A stretch of DNA of 64,000 nucleotides from Theropithecus gelada (Eukaryota; Chordata; Mammalia; Primates; Cercopithecidae). Location of the stretch: the NCBI RefSeq assembly GCF_003255815.1, contig NC_037681.1, positions 85,353,703 to 85,417,702 on the forward strand, given 5' to 3'. Each line of letters opens with the position of its first letter. The stretch's first letter is position 1. Below the pieces are notes generated by a model that searched no databases, had not been told where the DNA came from, and saw only the letters and a program-made list of their open reading frames with translations. Positions 34,347 through 46,466 of this stretch are shown here, one piece after another. The position numbers and the translations under genes were made by a program.

Positions 34347-34463
34347 TTGTACACAATGTTAACAATTTCCCGTCCTTGGTTTTGGAAAAACATCAAGTGA
34401 AGTTGAAATACATAAGATGTTTCTAGGGATATATTATAGAAAAAAATTAAAAGAAATACATAA

Positions 34464-34770
34464 GGCCGGAAGCGGGCACTCAAGCCTATAACCCCAGCAC
34501 TTTGGGAGGCCGAGACGGGTGGATCACGAGGTCAGGAGATCGAGACCATCCTGGCTAACACGGTGAAACTCCCTCTCTACTAAAAAATACAAAAAACTAG
34601 CCGGGTGAGTTGGCGGGCGCCTGTAATACCAGCTACTCGGGAGGCTGAGGCAGGAGAATGGCGTAAACCCGGGAGGCGGAGCTTGCAGTGAGCTGAGATC
34701 CGGCCACTGCACTCCAGCCCGGTTGACAGAGCAGACTCCATCTAAAAAAAAAAAAAAAAAAAAAAAAAAA
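34464..34770 (+). mobile_element. AluYRa1-like element (Old World monkey type)
   Basis: Full-length young plus Alu with a 27-base A tail. Diagnostic-looking changes: 'ctcaagcct' near the head, 'gaggccgagacgggtgg', 'aaaaaactagccgggtgag' in the linker and 'gagctgagatccggccactg' in the right arm. Together these match the AluYRa group as I remember it, a cercopithecid-specific expansion. A short 'acataa' repeat flanks it. Confidence 0.88.
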
Positions 34771-36495
34771 CATAAGAAAAAAATTAGATGGGCAAGATAG
34801 GTTAATGGAAGGTCTGACCAATTTGCAAAGCTCACATGAAATGCTATGCCCTAGATAGTGAGGTGAGAGGTCAGGTAGGAGACCAGCCAAGGGAGAGTTA
34901 CTTACAAATGCTTACTAGTATGGAGGGTGGCAGCATCAAAGGAAGATGGGATTTTATATAAGATTGAAAGGAGAGAAGAAAGAATAGGAATTAACATTTA
35001 GTAAACATCAGCTTTGTGTTTGTTGCTTTACTTATTTTATGTCAGTAATAAGCATAGAGGTAGATATCATTGTTCCCATTTTACAGCAAAGAAAATGGAG
35101 TCTTAGAGACATACCCAACATCCATTCCTCCCTTCCTCTCCCTAAGTGAACCCCATCCTGGCTCTAGGGGTAGGTTTACAGGTTAGTCCAAGCCATCCAG
35201 GGCAGAATGCTCTCTGAAGACAGTTACTGGCCCAGAAGTGAGCAGAGATGCCCAATCAGACAGGAAAACTGACAGTCCATCCTGTGGAGAGGTTTCTGAC
35301 TTCTCAATACGGTGATGTATGGCTATAACCCAGCTGGAGGAAGGAGCTGAAACAAAGTCAGAGCCAACAAGGAGCCTGGCACAGCAGAAAGACACTCAGA
35401 ACCTGAGCTCCAGAACTGACCAACCCTGAGGCCTGCCCTGCCTCTGAATTTTTTGTGAAAAGAATACATTTCCTGACGATTCCAGCCAGCCTGAGGGCAG
35501 CTTCTAAAAGCATCTTAACTGATACAAGACCTTCACTTCTGCAAGGTCACCTGCAGTGAAGGGTCAGAGCAACTATTTGAACCAACACTATTCCTTCTGA
35601 CTTAAGACTGAGCTTTTCCCACGAAACCACACTGCGGCATGAACTTTGAGAAATGTTTCTTTCTTCTCATCGCTATGATCATGAGTTGGGAAAGCTAGAA
35701 AAGATTTTACCTCACTAAACATAGAAAATGTGTTTACCTCATAAAAATGTTTGAAGTAGTGGCCTCACTTGCAAACACAGAGAAGAAATGCATATCTTTA
35801 CCAGCAATTTCCAGAATTCCATATTCTGTGAAACTTCTCACTTCATATGCATTTAATTTTTAGTAGGATATAAATTCATATGTCTTTAATGAACTGAATT
35901 TTTGAAAAGCATTCCAAGTTATTACCAATTTTCCTAGGTGTGATAATGGCATTGTGGTTATGTAGCAAATGTCCTTGTTCTCAGAATATGTATTCTGAAG
36001 TATTTGATGGTAGGGACTCACGATGTCTGAAACTTACTTTTACATGGTACAGGAAAAAAGTACCCAGAGAAAGAGGGACAGACTCATAAAGCCAATACGA
36101 CAAAAGGTTAATAAGTACTGAATCTGGGTAGAGAGAATATGGGTGTTTGTTGAATTACTGTTAGGTTTTCTACATGTCTGAAAAGTTCTATGATAGAAAG
36201 CTTGGGTATGGGGGAATATGGTATCAGAGACAGCATCATAAAGCACAGTGTGGCTGTACATTACAATAACCCAGGGCCTCACCTCTGGGTTGTGGCCTGG
36301 ACATAGGTGATTCCAACGTGTCCTGCTAGTGTTGTAAAAAGAACTAGAGCTTTCAAATCACTCATTAATGCCCTGATAGCCCCAACCCCAGTAACACAAC
36401 TCTGATCATTTTAGTAGACTATTTTTTTAATTCATGAAAATTTGTCAATGTTCTAAATTTAACATAGGCATTAATTCCAACAATAAAGAAGCTTC
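34771..36495. other. Unique DNA with old repeat pieces
   Basis: About 34,985-35,110 is L2/MIR-like ('ttgttcccattttacagcaa'). About 35,930-36,205 has wording of a widespread old repeat ('ggcattgtggttatgtagca', 'tgtccttgttctcagaat', 'ttgaattactgttagg') whose family I cannot name. About 36,215-36,335 is MER5A-like ('cccagggcctcacctctg'). No gene is seen. Confidence 0.45.
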
Positions 36496-37114
36496 AGCTG
36501 GGCACTGTGGCTCACACCTGTAATCCCAGCACTCTGGGAGGCTGAGGCAAGAGGATTGCTTGAGGCCAGCAGTTCAAGAAAAGCTTAAACAACCTGGTGA
36601 AACTCCATCTCTACAAAAAAAAAAAAAAATTAAAAATTGGTTGGGCATGGTAGCTCACACCTGTAATCCCAGCACTTTGGGAGGCATAGGCAAGTGGATC
36701 ACCTGAAGGTCAGGAGTTCAAGACCAGCCTAGCCAACACAGTGAAACCCTGTCTCTACTAAAAATACAAAAAATTAGCCAGATGTGGTGGTGGGTGCCTG
36801 TAATCCCAGTTACTCAGGAGGCTAAGGCAGGAGAATCGCTTGAACCTGGGAGGTAGAGGTTGCAGTGAGCTGAGATTGCGCCATTGCACTCCAGCCTGGG
36901 CAACAAGAATGAAATTTCATCTCAAAAAATAAAATAAAATAAAAATTATCCAAGAGTGACGGTGCACACCTGTAGTCCCAGCTACTTGAGAGGCTGAGGT
37001 GGGGGGACTGCTTGAGCCTGGGAGGTTGAGTCTGCAGTGAGCAGTGACCACACCACTGCATTCCAGCCTAGGCAACAGAGCAAGACCTTATCTCAAAAAA
37101 AAAAAAAAAAAAAA
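36496..37114 (+). mobile_element. Alu split by another Alu (outer element)
   Basis: The left arm is at 36,496-36,638 and the right arm resumes at 36,948 ('caagagtgacggtgcacac') and runs to the A tail at 37,096-37,114. A younger Alu lies between. Divergence is high, AluJ-like. Confidence 0.88.
36639..36939 (+). mobile_element. Alu inserted in the linker of an older Alu
   Basis: Full-length plus Alu with an (AAAAT)n tail. 'taaaaatt' at 36,631-36,638 and 36,940-36,947 is the target-site duplication and marks insertion in the A-rich linker of the outer Alu. Confidence 0.92.
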
Positions 37115-37751
37115 TTCCTGATATTACACATATAGAAATTTACCTGATACATATACTGGGCAGCATAAGGAATATTTGATTAACATTAAACTACCAATTC
37201 ACAAACTTATATTAAGATATCTGTACTGTGCTGAAGACCATAGAGGCAAGAACAATGGAACAAACTTAGTTCTTCCCTAAACAAATCTGTTCATAGAGTC
37301 TATGGCCCAACATGCCAAAATTTAATGTATAACATGCGGGGGAGAAAAAGGAATATTTAAAAAGCATTAAGCCATTTAACCTCTTCCAAAAAAAAGAAAG
37401 AAAGAAAAGAGGAGGAAAAAGTCTCACTAAAATCACGCTCTTTACTCCTTGCCAAAGATGAGTCATAATCTGTTAAACTATAAGAAAAGGATTCCTTGAA
37501 GAATACACAACTGCAATTCTCCAAATTCAAATTTGGGCAAATTACTTAAAGATACTCCACTGAGTCTTACATATGGTAAAAAGCTCTCTAAGGTCCTATA
37601 TCTAAATTTCAATGGGCACAAAGGCCTCCTTAATTCTATTTGTCTTTCTTACTTTAAATATGTGTTTCTGGGGTATAAGATACAGGTGAATAAAGGGTGG
37701 ATGAAATAAAGAAATAAAAAATAAATAACAAATTTTAAAAATATAATTCTT
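37115..37751. other. AT-rich unique DNA
   Basis: No gene or clear repeat. GAAA-rich patch at 37,388-37,410. Confidence 0.4.
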
Positions 37752-38049
37752 GGTCAGGCGCAGTGGCTCACGCCTGTAATCCCAGCACTTTGGGAGGCTG
37801 AGGCAGGCAGATCACCTGAGGCCAGGAGTTCGAGATAAGCCTGGCCAACATGGTGAAACCCTGTCTCTACTAAAAATACAAAAAATTAGCTGGGAGTGGT
37901 GGCGGGTGTCTGTAAACCTAGCTACTCGGGAGGCTGAGGCAGGAGAATCGCTTAACCCAGGAGGTGGAGGTTGCAGTGAGCCAAGATCGCACCATTGCAC
38001 TCCAGTCTGGGCAACAAGTGCGAAACTCCGTCTCAAAAAAAAAAAAAAA
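37752..38049 (+). mobile_element. Alu (AluS-like)
   Basis: Full-length plus Alu starting 'ggtcaggcgcagtgg'. Faces an antisense Alu across an AT microsatellite. Confidence 0.94.
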
Positions 38050-38065
38050 TACCTATTATAAGAAG

Positions 38066-38213
38066 AGTGTGTGTGTATATATATAATATATATTATATAA
38101 ATATATTATACATATTACATATAATATATAAACATATAATATATAATATATAAACATATGTAATATATATTATATATAATAAACATACATCATATATTAT
38201 ATATTTATAAGTT

Positions 38214-38236
<23 letters not shown>
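38066..38236. repeat. AT-rich microsatellite (TATA, ATAATAT)
   Basis: About 170 bases nearly free of G and C: (TG)n, then irregular TATAATATA units and a final pure (TA)n. Strongly self-complementary. It fills the gap between an Alu on the plus strand and one on the minus strand. Confidence 0.93.
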
Positions 38237-38254
<18 letters not shown>

Positions 38255-38508
38255 TTTCTGAGACGGAGTTTCACTCAGTGGCCCAGGCTGGAGTACAGTG
38301 GCACAGTCTCAGCTCACTGCAACCTTCACCTCCTGGGTTCAAGTGATTCTCCTGCCTTAGCCTCCCAAGTAGCTGGGATTTATAGGTGCCTGCCACCACA
38401 CCCGGCTAATTTTTTTATAGTTTTAGTAGAGACGGGGTTTCACTATGTTGGCCAGCCTGGTCTTGAACTCCTGACCTCGGGTGATCCACCTGCCTCAGCC
38501 TCCCAAAG
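38237..38508 (-). mobile_element. Alu antisense, head truncated
   Basis: T run 38,237-38,257 followed by an antisense Alu that stops at 'cctcccaaag', lacking about 35 bases of its head. Confidence 0.92.
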
Positions 38509-38855
38509 ATAAGAAGTATTTTATCCTGAAAATATACCTTACAATCTGGTTGGCTTTTTTAAAAGTTTTATTGATATATAATAAGTGCATATATTTAAAA
38601 TGTACAATTTAATAAGCTGTGACATGTATACACCCTCAAAACCATCACAACTTTCTAGATAATTAACATAATTAACACCTTTGGTGGCTTTTTGAATCAT
38701 ATAGATTGAGTGATGGTTCTAGGAGAAATAGTTTTCAGGAAAAGAAACTTTTCATACAGGTTATCTTTTTTTTTTTTTTAAAAGGAAGTATCCACATAAG
38801 TATCTGAATACTGCTGTTAACAGATAAACTTTGAGACTTTGGGGGTTTTTTCCGC

Positions 38856-38856
<1 letters not shown>
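38509..38856. other. L1M-like fragment and unique DNA
   Basis: About 38,555-38,690 reads like an old L1 ('ttttattgatatataataag', 'aaatgtacaatttaataag', 'gacatgtatacaccctcaaa'). T run at 38,768-38,779. No gene. Confidence 0.5.
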
Positions 38857-38886
<30 letters not shown>

Positions 38887-39113
38887 TTGAGACAGCGTTT
38901 CGCTCTGTCTCATAGGCTGGAGTCTAGGGGCACGATCTTGGCTCACTGCAACCTCCACCTCCCGGGTTCAAGCAATTCTCCTGCCTCAGCCTCCCGAGTA
39001 GCTGGGATTACAGGTCCTGACCAGGCTGCTCTCGAACTCCTGACCTCAGGTGATCCGCCTGCCTCAGCCTCCCAAAGTGTTGGGATTACAGGCATGAGCC
39101 ACCGTGCCCGGCC
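38857..39113 (-). mobile_element. Alu antisense with internal deletion and (TTTA)n tail
   Basis: (TTTA)n at 38,857-38,888 is the decayed tail. About 50 bases between 'gggattacagg' and 'tcctgaccagg' are missing. Ends 'gtgcccggcc'. Confidence 0.92.
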
Positions 39114-39287
39114 TTTTTGCCCTAATTTAAATATAAGAGACAAGCATACATTGTATTATCCTATCTTAGATTTAGCTCCAAATAAACAAACACCTGTACT
39201 ATAAAACAGAGATTCTTAATATTTTCAAATGTCCAAGAAAATGAAAACAAAAGCCACAGTCACATAACATTACATTTGAGGATTTAA

Positions 39288-39310
39288 ACACACACACACA
39301 CACACACACA
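39288..39310. repeat. (CA)n microsatellite
   Basis: Eleven or so uninterrupted CA units. Confidence 0.95.
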
Positions 39311-39501
39311 TCAGGAACTTCAGCTAATTCCAAAGCAAAACAATTCAGACAGATTGTATCTATAAATCATAGCAATATATGCAAACTTCCTAAATTTGTC
39401 ATATTCGGTCTGGAGGACACCCATCTTGTAGGCAGGGCTACTCTAGGAAAAACCGAGGAAGAAAGTGTCTTCAGTAACTGTCAAAAGCCTCCAACCCACA
39501 T

Positions 39502-39543
39502 TTTATTTAACCCTTCCAGTGATTTATTTAACCCTTCCAGTGA
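39502..39543. repeat. 21-base perfect tandem duplication
   Basis: 'tttatttaacccttccagtg' plus one A occurs twice in tandem, identical in both copies (39,502-39,522 and 39,523-39,543). Recent duplication is likely. Confidence 0.97.
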
Positions 39544-39630
39544 TTCTTCCATTTTTTTTTCAGAGAACTCCTCTTGTCCATGGGGCCCATATTGATGTAT
39601 CAGGCTTCTCAAAGCTATGAAATAATTTTT

Positions 39631-39919
39631 TTTTTTAAACAGTGTCTCACTCTGTCGCTCAGGCTTGAGTGCAGTGGCTCAATCACAGCTCACTGCAGCT
39701 TTGACCTCTTGGGCTCAAGCCGTCTTTCTGCCTCAGTCCCCCCAAAGAAGCTAGCTAGGACCACAGGTGTGCACCACCACCTAGAACTAATATTTCTTGT
39801 GCAGAGACAGGGTTCTTGCTACGTTGCCAGACTGGTCTCATACCTCAGACCTCAAGCAATCTTCTCAACTCAGCCTCCCAAAGCACTAGGATTATAAGCT
39901 TGAGCTACTGTGCCCAGTC
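39631..39919 (-). mobile_element. AluJ-like, antisense
   Basis: Diverged antisense Alu ending 'ctgtgcccagtc'. The flanks 'gaaataattttt' and 'tgaataattttt' (39,619 and 39,921) are the target-site duplication. It includes small insertions such as 'aagctagcta'. Confidence 0.9.
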
Positions 39920-42900
39920 TTGAATAATTTTTATGCTCAAGAAACTAAAATATATCCATACTGTGTCCATATATTCTATTCTCAGGCGCACTTTTTGCTT
40001 CCCAAGGTGATAGCTAGTGAATGTAGTAAATGGGTGGAATGCGTGCTCCATTCCCCTTTCCTCCCCTCTCTTGCTGAGCCACTGCAACAGCTTGCACAGA
40101 GACTATTCTACCCTTAAGTGTCCAGGGACAAAAAGAAAGCCTGCTAACCATCTTTGCCCAGACTTAAAAGGAAGGATGGGTTCCCAGGAAGGCCACATAG
40201 AACTTCTGCTAGAAGGCAAGTTCACTTGATGCAAGACTAGGCTTACTGTAGTGGTCCACCCTAGACTTCCCATTAAGCGAAATCACATATTGCCTAATAG
40301 AAATGATTTAATTTTCATATGGGGCTCTTTTGTCTCTAACTGGACTGTGAACACCATTATAGGCAGATGCCATATGTCTTATTATTAGTCTCTGATACCC
40401 CCAAGCACTTGGGACATGTATTAAATATTAATAAAAATAAAACAATTAATGAAAATCATTATACGTTATACTGTATTAATGCTACTTGTACTGCATACTT
40501 AGGTGTATCTACTTCAATATTTGAGGTAGAAATGAACCCTAAGGGTTTTATTTATTTGTTTGTTTGTTTAGGAAATTACATAGTACGATCACAGAAACAA
40601 AAAATTAGTTCTTAATGTATACTAAAGAAAACTTAAGATTTTCTTGCTAATTGTACAATACAGCAGAGAGGACTCCATTTCCATTGTGCAATTTTCAGTG
40701 TTACCATTTTTCTCAGGCTCTATTACAAAGAAAACAAAGCAACAGGAGAAAACAACTTAAAAGTATAAAGAAAACCTAGGAGAAATTTCAGACTCTGTCC
40801 ACTGTAAGGTTTTCCAGGGTTCAGAAATGAGGATGATTCATGATTTCTGTTGGAAACTACTGGCATTATTGTTTTTAATATTTCAACTCAAATTCATATA
40901 AAAATTGTCCATTTAAGTGAAATTTTGTTTTAGGATTTAGGATTCCTTTTATACCAAGTCAGCAGGCATAAAATCCATGTAAAGAATCCTTACTTTTTTC
41001 AGGTCATTATTGTACAATGTTTAATTATAACTACTCCAAAAAGTAGACAACAAGCTGTAAATACCCCCAAAATAGTTTAGAATTTCCATAAAGGCAAGCA
41101 TATTCATCCCTCTTCTTCCCCGCTATATCATACGTGTTTAATAAGAGTAGCTGACCCATAGTAAGTGCCCATTAAATATCTGTTGAATTAACTGAATGAG
41201 TAAATGAACAGAAGCCCAAAATGGGATGCACATGTATAAAAAAGATCAAACTTCTTCCATGAGGCATAGATTTTATAAAGTACCATTTCTGGGAAATCTC
41301 TTATTTAATCAACTCCAAAACTCAGTTTATCTAATTTTGTTTTCAAATTGTTTAATAAAAAGTAAAAATAGACTTTGCTTTTTAAATCGAAAGAATTTAT
41401 TTTTGTTTAATCAAATTTAAAACTTTTCTACTACTGATGTCTGAATAATGTCAGATATTTTGAGAAACTATTAAATATTTTCTCCAGATCAATGAAGTTT
41501 GGTCCTTACGAAAACTTTTTTACTTACAGGACTTTTATGTAAATCTTTTATGTTTAAAAATACAAATTTATTTTTATACTCTGATTTTCCAGATAAAAAG
41601 AACCCTTAAAATCAAAACTAAAGTTAACTCAAAGGCATACATTTCATTTGAGTTGAAGCCATAGAAGACAATGAAGCTGATGGTTACTTTACTAGGGAAC
41701 ATTCATCATTCCACAATGGTGAACCTTGGAAAATCTCACAGTGGACATGGTCTGATGTTCTGCCTGGCTTTAAGGAGCTAACAACAAAACAAAACAAAAC
41801 AAAGGAGCTGCTCATCCCGGCTAATGTGATGTTCTCAGGCAAGCCACCCTCCTTGTGGTCAGGTGGTAATGATCATGGCAGACACCGTCTCCAAAGCTCA
41901 CCAGGGCACCAGACATGGAACAAAAACAAAAAGCTTGGATGAAACATTTCAAGATAATGTGAAAAGAAAAAAATCTGTGGGCTCCTCCACATAAAATAGA
42001 TTAACAGAAAATCAGCAAATAATAAACATGTTACAGTTTTCCCTTGTTACCACCTCATACAAGCTAAAACTTGGTCTTAGGTTTATGACATAGTCCCTTA
42101 AGTTTGTGTAGATAAGATGATTAGAGAGCTCATCTTCTGAAACAAGGCAAAACAAATGTTCTATAGAGAAGGTCGTTCCATCAGTCTCATAAAGCAGACT
42201 AAACTAAATAAAAACCACTACTCCATACATTATATAGAGGCAAATGCAAAGGGAGCTAACAGAAAAAAACCTGCTATGATCAAGGAAAAAGAATTCCTAT
42301 GACTCTTGGGAGGAGGACAGAATAGAGTAAAATGAGGAAGATGGTACATAAAAAGAAAAGAAAAATGTGGAAATATTAAGAAAACTGAAATACAATGTAA
42401 GAACAAAAAGAAGGGTGTGAAAAACAGATGAAATTTAAACAAAAGGTAGACTAGTTTCGTCATTTTATGTAGTATGTTAAAGGTAAATATTCAATACCAA
42501 AGAGTTATACATGCCAACACACAACACATTATAAACATCAATGTGAACTTTAAATTCAAAAAGAAAACTCATCATTCTAAGTTTCAGTGGGTTGGCTACT
42601 GAACCGTAAGGACAGTATGTTTTTTAAAGTTGCTTTCTGCTTAGAAACCTCACATTTGAGGATCACTATTCACTCTTCTTAATGTCAGTTAGAAGAAATA
42701 ATATTTCTTTACATGTCTTACTTGTTTTAATAGTTGTTATTCTGAGTACACTAGAATTTCATTTTCACTTAAAAAAGTGAGTAACATCATGAGGTTGTGA
42801 CAATTCTGCTAATAATCACAGAGACATAAAACTGAATTCAAAGGAATGTATATAATGCTAATGTATATAATGTATATAATGCTAGGGCCTTCCCTAGCTT

Positions 42901-42982
42901 TCCGAAATACAAAATTAGCCAAAATAAATTAAATCCTCCAAGCCACTATATTTTGAAATAATGCATATTTGACTACATTCAA

Positions 42983-43016
<34 letters not shown>

Positions 43017-45388
43017 TATAAAGAAGGGTCCTTTCCAGGGATTCCATTCTTCTCAAAAAAATAAAAATAAATAATAAAACAAGAGAGGTCCCACAGCCAA
43101 GTAATCCTTTTGAAATTTAAAAGTAAATAATACTATTAATTTTTCTATTTGAATATACTGCTAATGGAATCTAAGTCTGAACATGTTTTCCTGCAATGCA
43201 AGTGTAAGTTTTATAAACTTTAACTTAATAAAATGTATTAACTCTCAGATACCTGAAGTTTGTTCTCAAAAACATCAACATCTGTTATAACCCAGGACGT
43301 ACCAAAATCTCAGTGTTAACATTTAAAACCCCATTCAGCTAAACCAAAGTTCACTGCTTCTTTAAAAGGTACCATATATATATTTTTGTGAGCATACTAG
43401 TAAGAAGTCTCTTCACATATAAAACGAAAAGGAAAAATGCCCATTAGGTAAAAAATCTGAAAGATCACAATTTTTAAATAATGGTGAACAAATATTCATT
43501 TCTAAATGCTAATGTTTACTTTGTATTTGCTTGCATTGTGTCCTTCTCAAATGCTTTTAAAAAGCACTTACAACTGACCCCTACAACTTTCTCTGTGAGT
43601 GAGCAGAGGGTAACTGCCTTCACTCATGGAGAGAGTGGGAAAGGTTAAGTGTAATGCTCAAGGTCACATGCCAATCAGTAGCATCACTCAGTATAGAACT
43701 TCACGGACCTTAATTCTGAGTTTACGCCATAAGATAATGCATATGTTATTTTCTTCTCCTTTTGATTACTGACAAAGTATATAGATAGTTATCCATGTCC
43801 CTAATGTTAGAAGATAAGGATAGAAATCGCAAGCCTCAAAGGTTATTTCTACCCCTCCTTGCTCTTCTTTCCAAATAACTGCACACAACAAACATTGGTT
43901 AAGAAAAAAACCTGCAGAAATTGTATATGTCTGTAAAATACTAATAAATACCCAAATGTCCTTATTTTAAAAAAGCTGAAAGAAAGAAAGAGGTGTGACC
44001 TATGGAATATATGTCATGCTAAAATGCGTCAAGTGAAAAATAAAGAGACTTTCTATCTTGCACACCAAACACTTAAGTACAGTCTCTAAGTGCTTATAAA
44101 TTATTATTTCTTAGAGTTTCACTTTAGATTAGCTGCTTTAAATGTATCAAAACAAAAAAAGGGCAAGTTTTCTAAATTAATTGTTTTAGCCCATGAAAAT
44201 GGAATATATTCAACTAAACAGGGTAAGTGGTGATTTGGTTAAACAAAGATTTAATACACAAAATTGCTCACATTGTAATAGATATTTCATATATGTGTTT
44301 GAAAAGTGTTAACAATGTGATGGAAAACTGTAACAATTCTGAGTCGATTAGCATTCAGGTTTTATTACCAAGGATCTCTAATGAAAGATAATTCTGGCTT
44401 TTTATAACTTCAGAGGGCTCAGGAATTAGACTGGATTTTATTGACAAGTAAAATAGAATGATTCTATAAATGAGGCAGGTGGTAGGCCCCATCAACTTGG
44501 CTTGTTTTGAAAAATTGATTCCCCAAGTGAGTAACCATATTAAGCGTATGGTAAAGTTTAGTGTGTTTTATTTACTAATTTCATAACTTCATTTATGATT
44601 CCTGCCACACTATTTAGTGCAGCTATTTTAATAGCTAATTATTTATTAAGTCTACTCAAGAGAAAGTTTCACTCTTGAATGGAAAGAGAATAAGGATGTG
44701 GTCCCTAAGGAAATGATGCCATTTTAAATTTCACACGATTAGGTTGATACATTATCTGTATTATTATTAATCTGTAACAGATAATAACATCATATCATTT
44801 TTGGGACAGTCCAAATCCAATTCATATAATTCATATTAATCATTAACAACATCCAACTTAATGACAGAAAGTGTAGGAGTCAGAAGATTTTATGATTAAA
44901 AACTGGACATGTCAGGTATCAAAGGAGGATATGACAGGCATACTTTTTCAGACTATTTTCTGTTTAACCTTGAAAATAAAAAATAGTTCTATAATGAAAA
45001 GTAAATTATACTGTAATTCCTCTCATTTATTCTCTGTTTGCAAAAATAATTGAGAAAGTGAAAATTCAATTCAATAATACAAATAATAGCATTCTCTGCA
45101 ATATCACTTATAATGTCACTCAACTACTATAAATATGAGAGTAGCATTATTTAATTAATTTCACACACAGTAATTAAGCTTCTTTAAATACAAGGTACTG
45201 GGCACTGGAGATTAAATTATAAATGAAATACTATTCTTACCCTCAAAGAGTTTTCTGTTTAACAGTAGGGAAAACCACAGATAACAGCAAATGCGTGATA
45301 TGTACTACCCTTTTAATAGCGACACGTACATTCTAAATGCAAGTTTAAATGAAAGGGGATCAACTCAATTCATTCAATAGCTAAATTT
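39920..45388. other. Alu-free AT-rich block, 5.5 kb
   Basis: No Alu in this interval, although the window average is about one per 1.6 kb. Two L2 3' ends seem present: about 40,330-40,430 and 41,085-41,210 ('gtaagtgcccattaaatatc', 'ctgttgaattaactgaatga'). (AAAAC)n at 41,786-41,806 and a 28-base A run at 42,986-43,013. Repeated 'aatgtatataatg' units at 42,846-42,884. No exon with credible coding character is seen. Confidence 0.5.
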
Positions 45389-45944
45389 CTTTTTTCTTTT
45401 TTTTTTTGAAAGGGTCTTACCAAGCACAGTGGCTCATGCCTGTAATCCCAGCATTTTGGGAGGCCAAGAGGGGCGGATCACTTCAGATCAGGAGTTCGAG
45501 ACCAGCCCAACCAACATGGTGAAATCATGTCTCTACTAAAAATACAAAAATTAGCGCAGCTGTAATCCCAGCTACCTGGGAGGCTGAGGCAGGAGAATTG
45601 CTTGAATCCTGGAGGCAGAGGTTGCAGTGAGCCGCAATTGCGCCACTGCACTCCAGTCTGGGTGACAGACTGAGACTCCGTCTCAAAAAAAGAAAAAGAA
45701 AAGGAACCCAAGCCGGAATGCATACAGTGGCGTAATCATGGCTCACTGCAGCCTCCACCTCCAGGGCTCAGTAGCTGGGACTACAATCATGTGCCAGCAC
45801 ATTCAGCTGATTTTTGTATTTTTTGTAGACACGGGGTTTTGCTGTGTTGCCCAGGTTGGTCTCAAAGTCCTGGGCTCAAACAATCCTCCCACCTCAGCCT
45901 CCCTAAGTGCTGGGATTACAGGCATGAGCCACTGTGCCTGGTCC
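45389..45944 (-). mobile_element. AluJ-like, antisense, split by a plus-strand Alu
   Basis: The T-rich tail and 'gaaagggtcttac' (45,389-45,420) are cut off from the body, which resumes at 'aacccaagccggaatgc' (45,705) and ends 'ctgtgcctggtcc'. The missing part between them is filled by an Alu in the other orientation. Confidence 0.85.
45421..45704 (+). mobile_element. Alu inserted inversely in an older Alu
   Basis: Plus-strand Alu 'caagcacagtggctcatgcc' to an A-rich (AAAAG) tail. Its linker has lost about 15 bases. 'accaagc' before and 'acccaagc' after may be its target duplication. Confidence 0.88.
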
Positions 45945-46149
45945 AGTAACTGTATTTCTTAAAGGGTCATACAAACTCTAGATTAAAAGTATAAATCCCA
46001 TAAAACATCAGGCATATTGATAAAAATTTTATTTTATTGATAACAATAATTTTTATCTTCACAAAAAATTGTCTAAAAAACATAGTCATTCATATTTCAA
46101 GATATGCAAGGCACATAAGAGTTAAACTTGCAAAGATGCACCAAAGACT

Positions 46150-46328
46150 ACTCAATATCTTTGCATATATTAACTCTCATTCTGTGCAATCACAATAACC
46201 CTATAAAGTAGGTGCTATTATTCCCATTTTACAGATGAGGAATCTGAGGCTAACCTGGCCAAGGTCACAAAGATAATGAGGAAAAGCTGGGATTTAAACT
46301 TACGGAATCCGGTTCTGGAGGCCCCATT
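46150..46328. mobile_element. MIR/L2-like fragment
   Basis: 'aggtgctattattcccattt', 'acagatgaggaatctgagg' and 'aaggtcacaaagataat' are the usual wording of the MIR/L2 group. Strand is not determined. Confidence 0.6.
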
Positions 46329-46329
46329 C

Positions 46330-46466
46330 TTTTTTTTTTTTTTTTTTAATTATTTTGTAGAGACCGGATCTCACCATCTTGACCAAGTTGGTCTCAAATT
46401 CTTGAGCTCAAGCCATCCTCCCACCTTAGCCTCCCAAAGTGCTGGGGTTACAGGCATGAAGCAGCG
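46330..46466 (-). mobile_element. Alu left monomer, antisense
   Basis: T run, then 'attttgtagagaccggatc' through 'cctcccaaagtgctgggg', 'ttacaggcatgaagcagc'. Only left-arm sequence is present. Confidence 0.8.
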
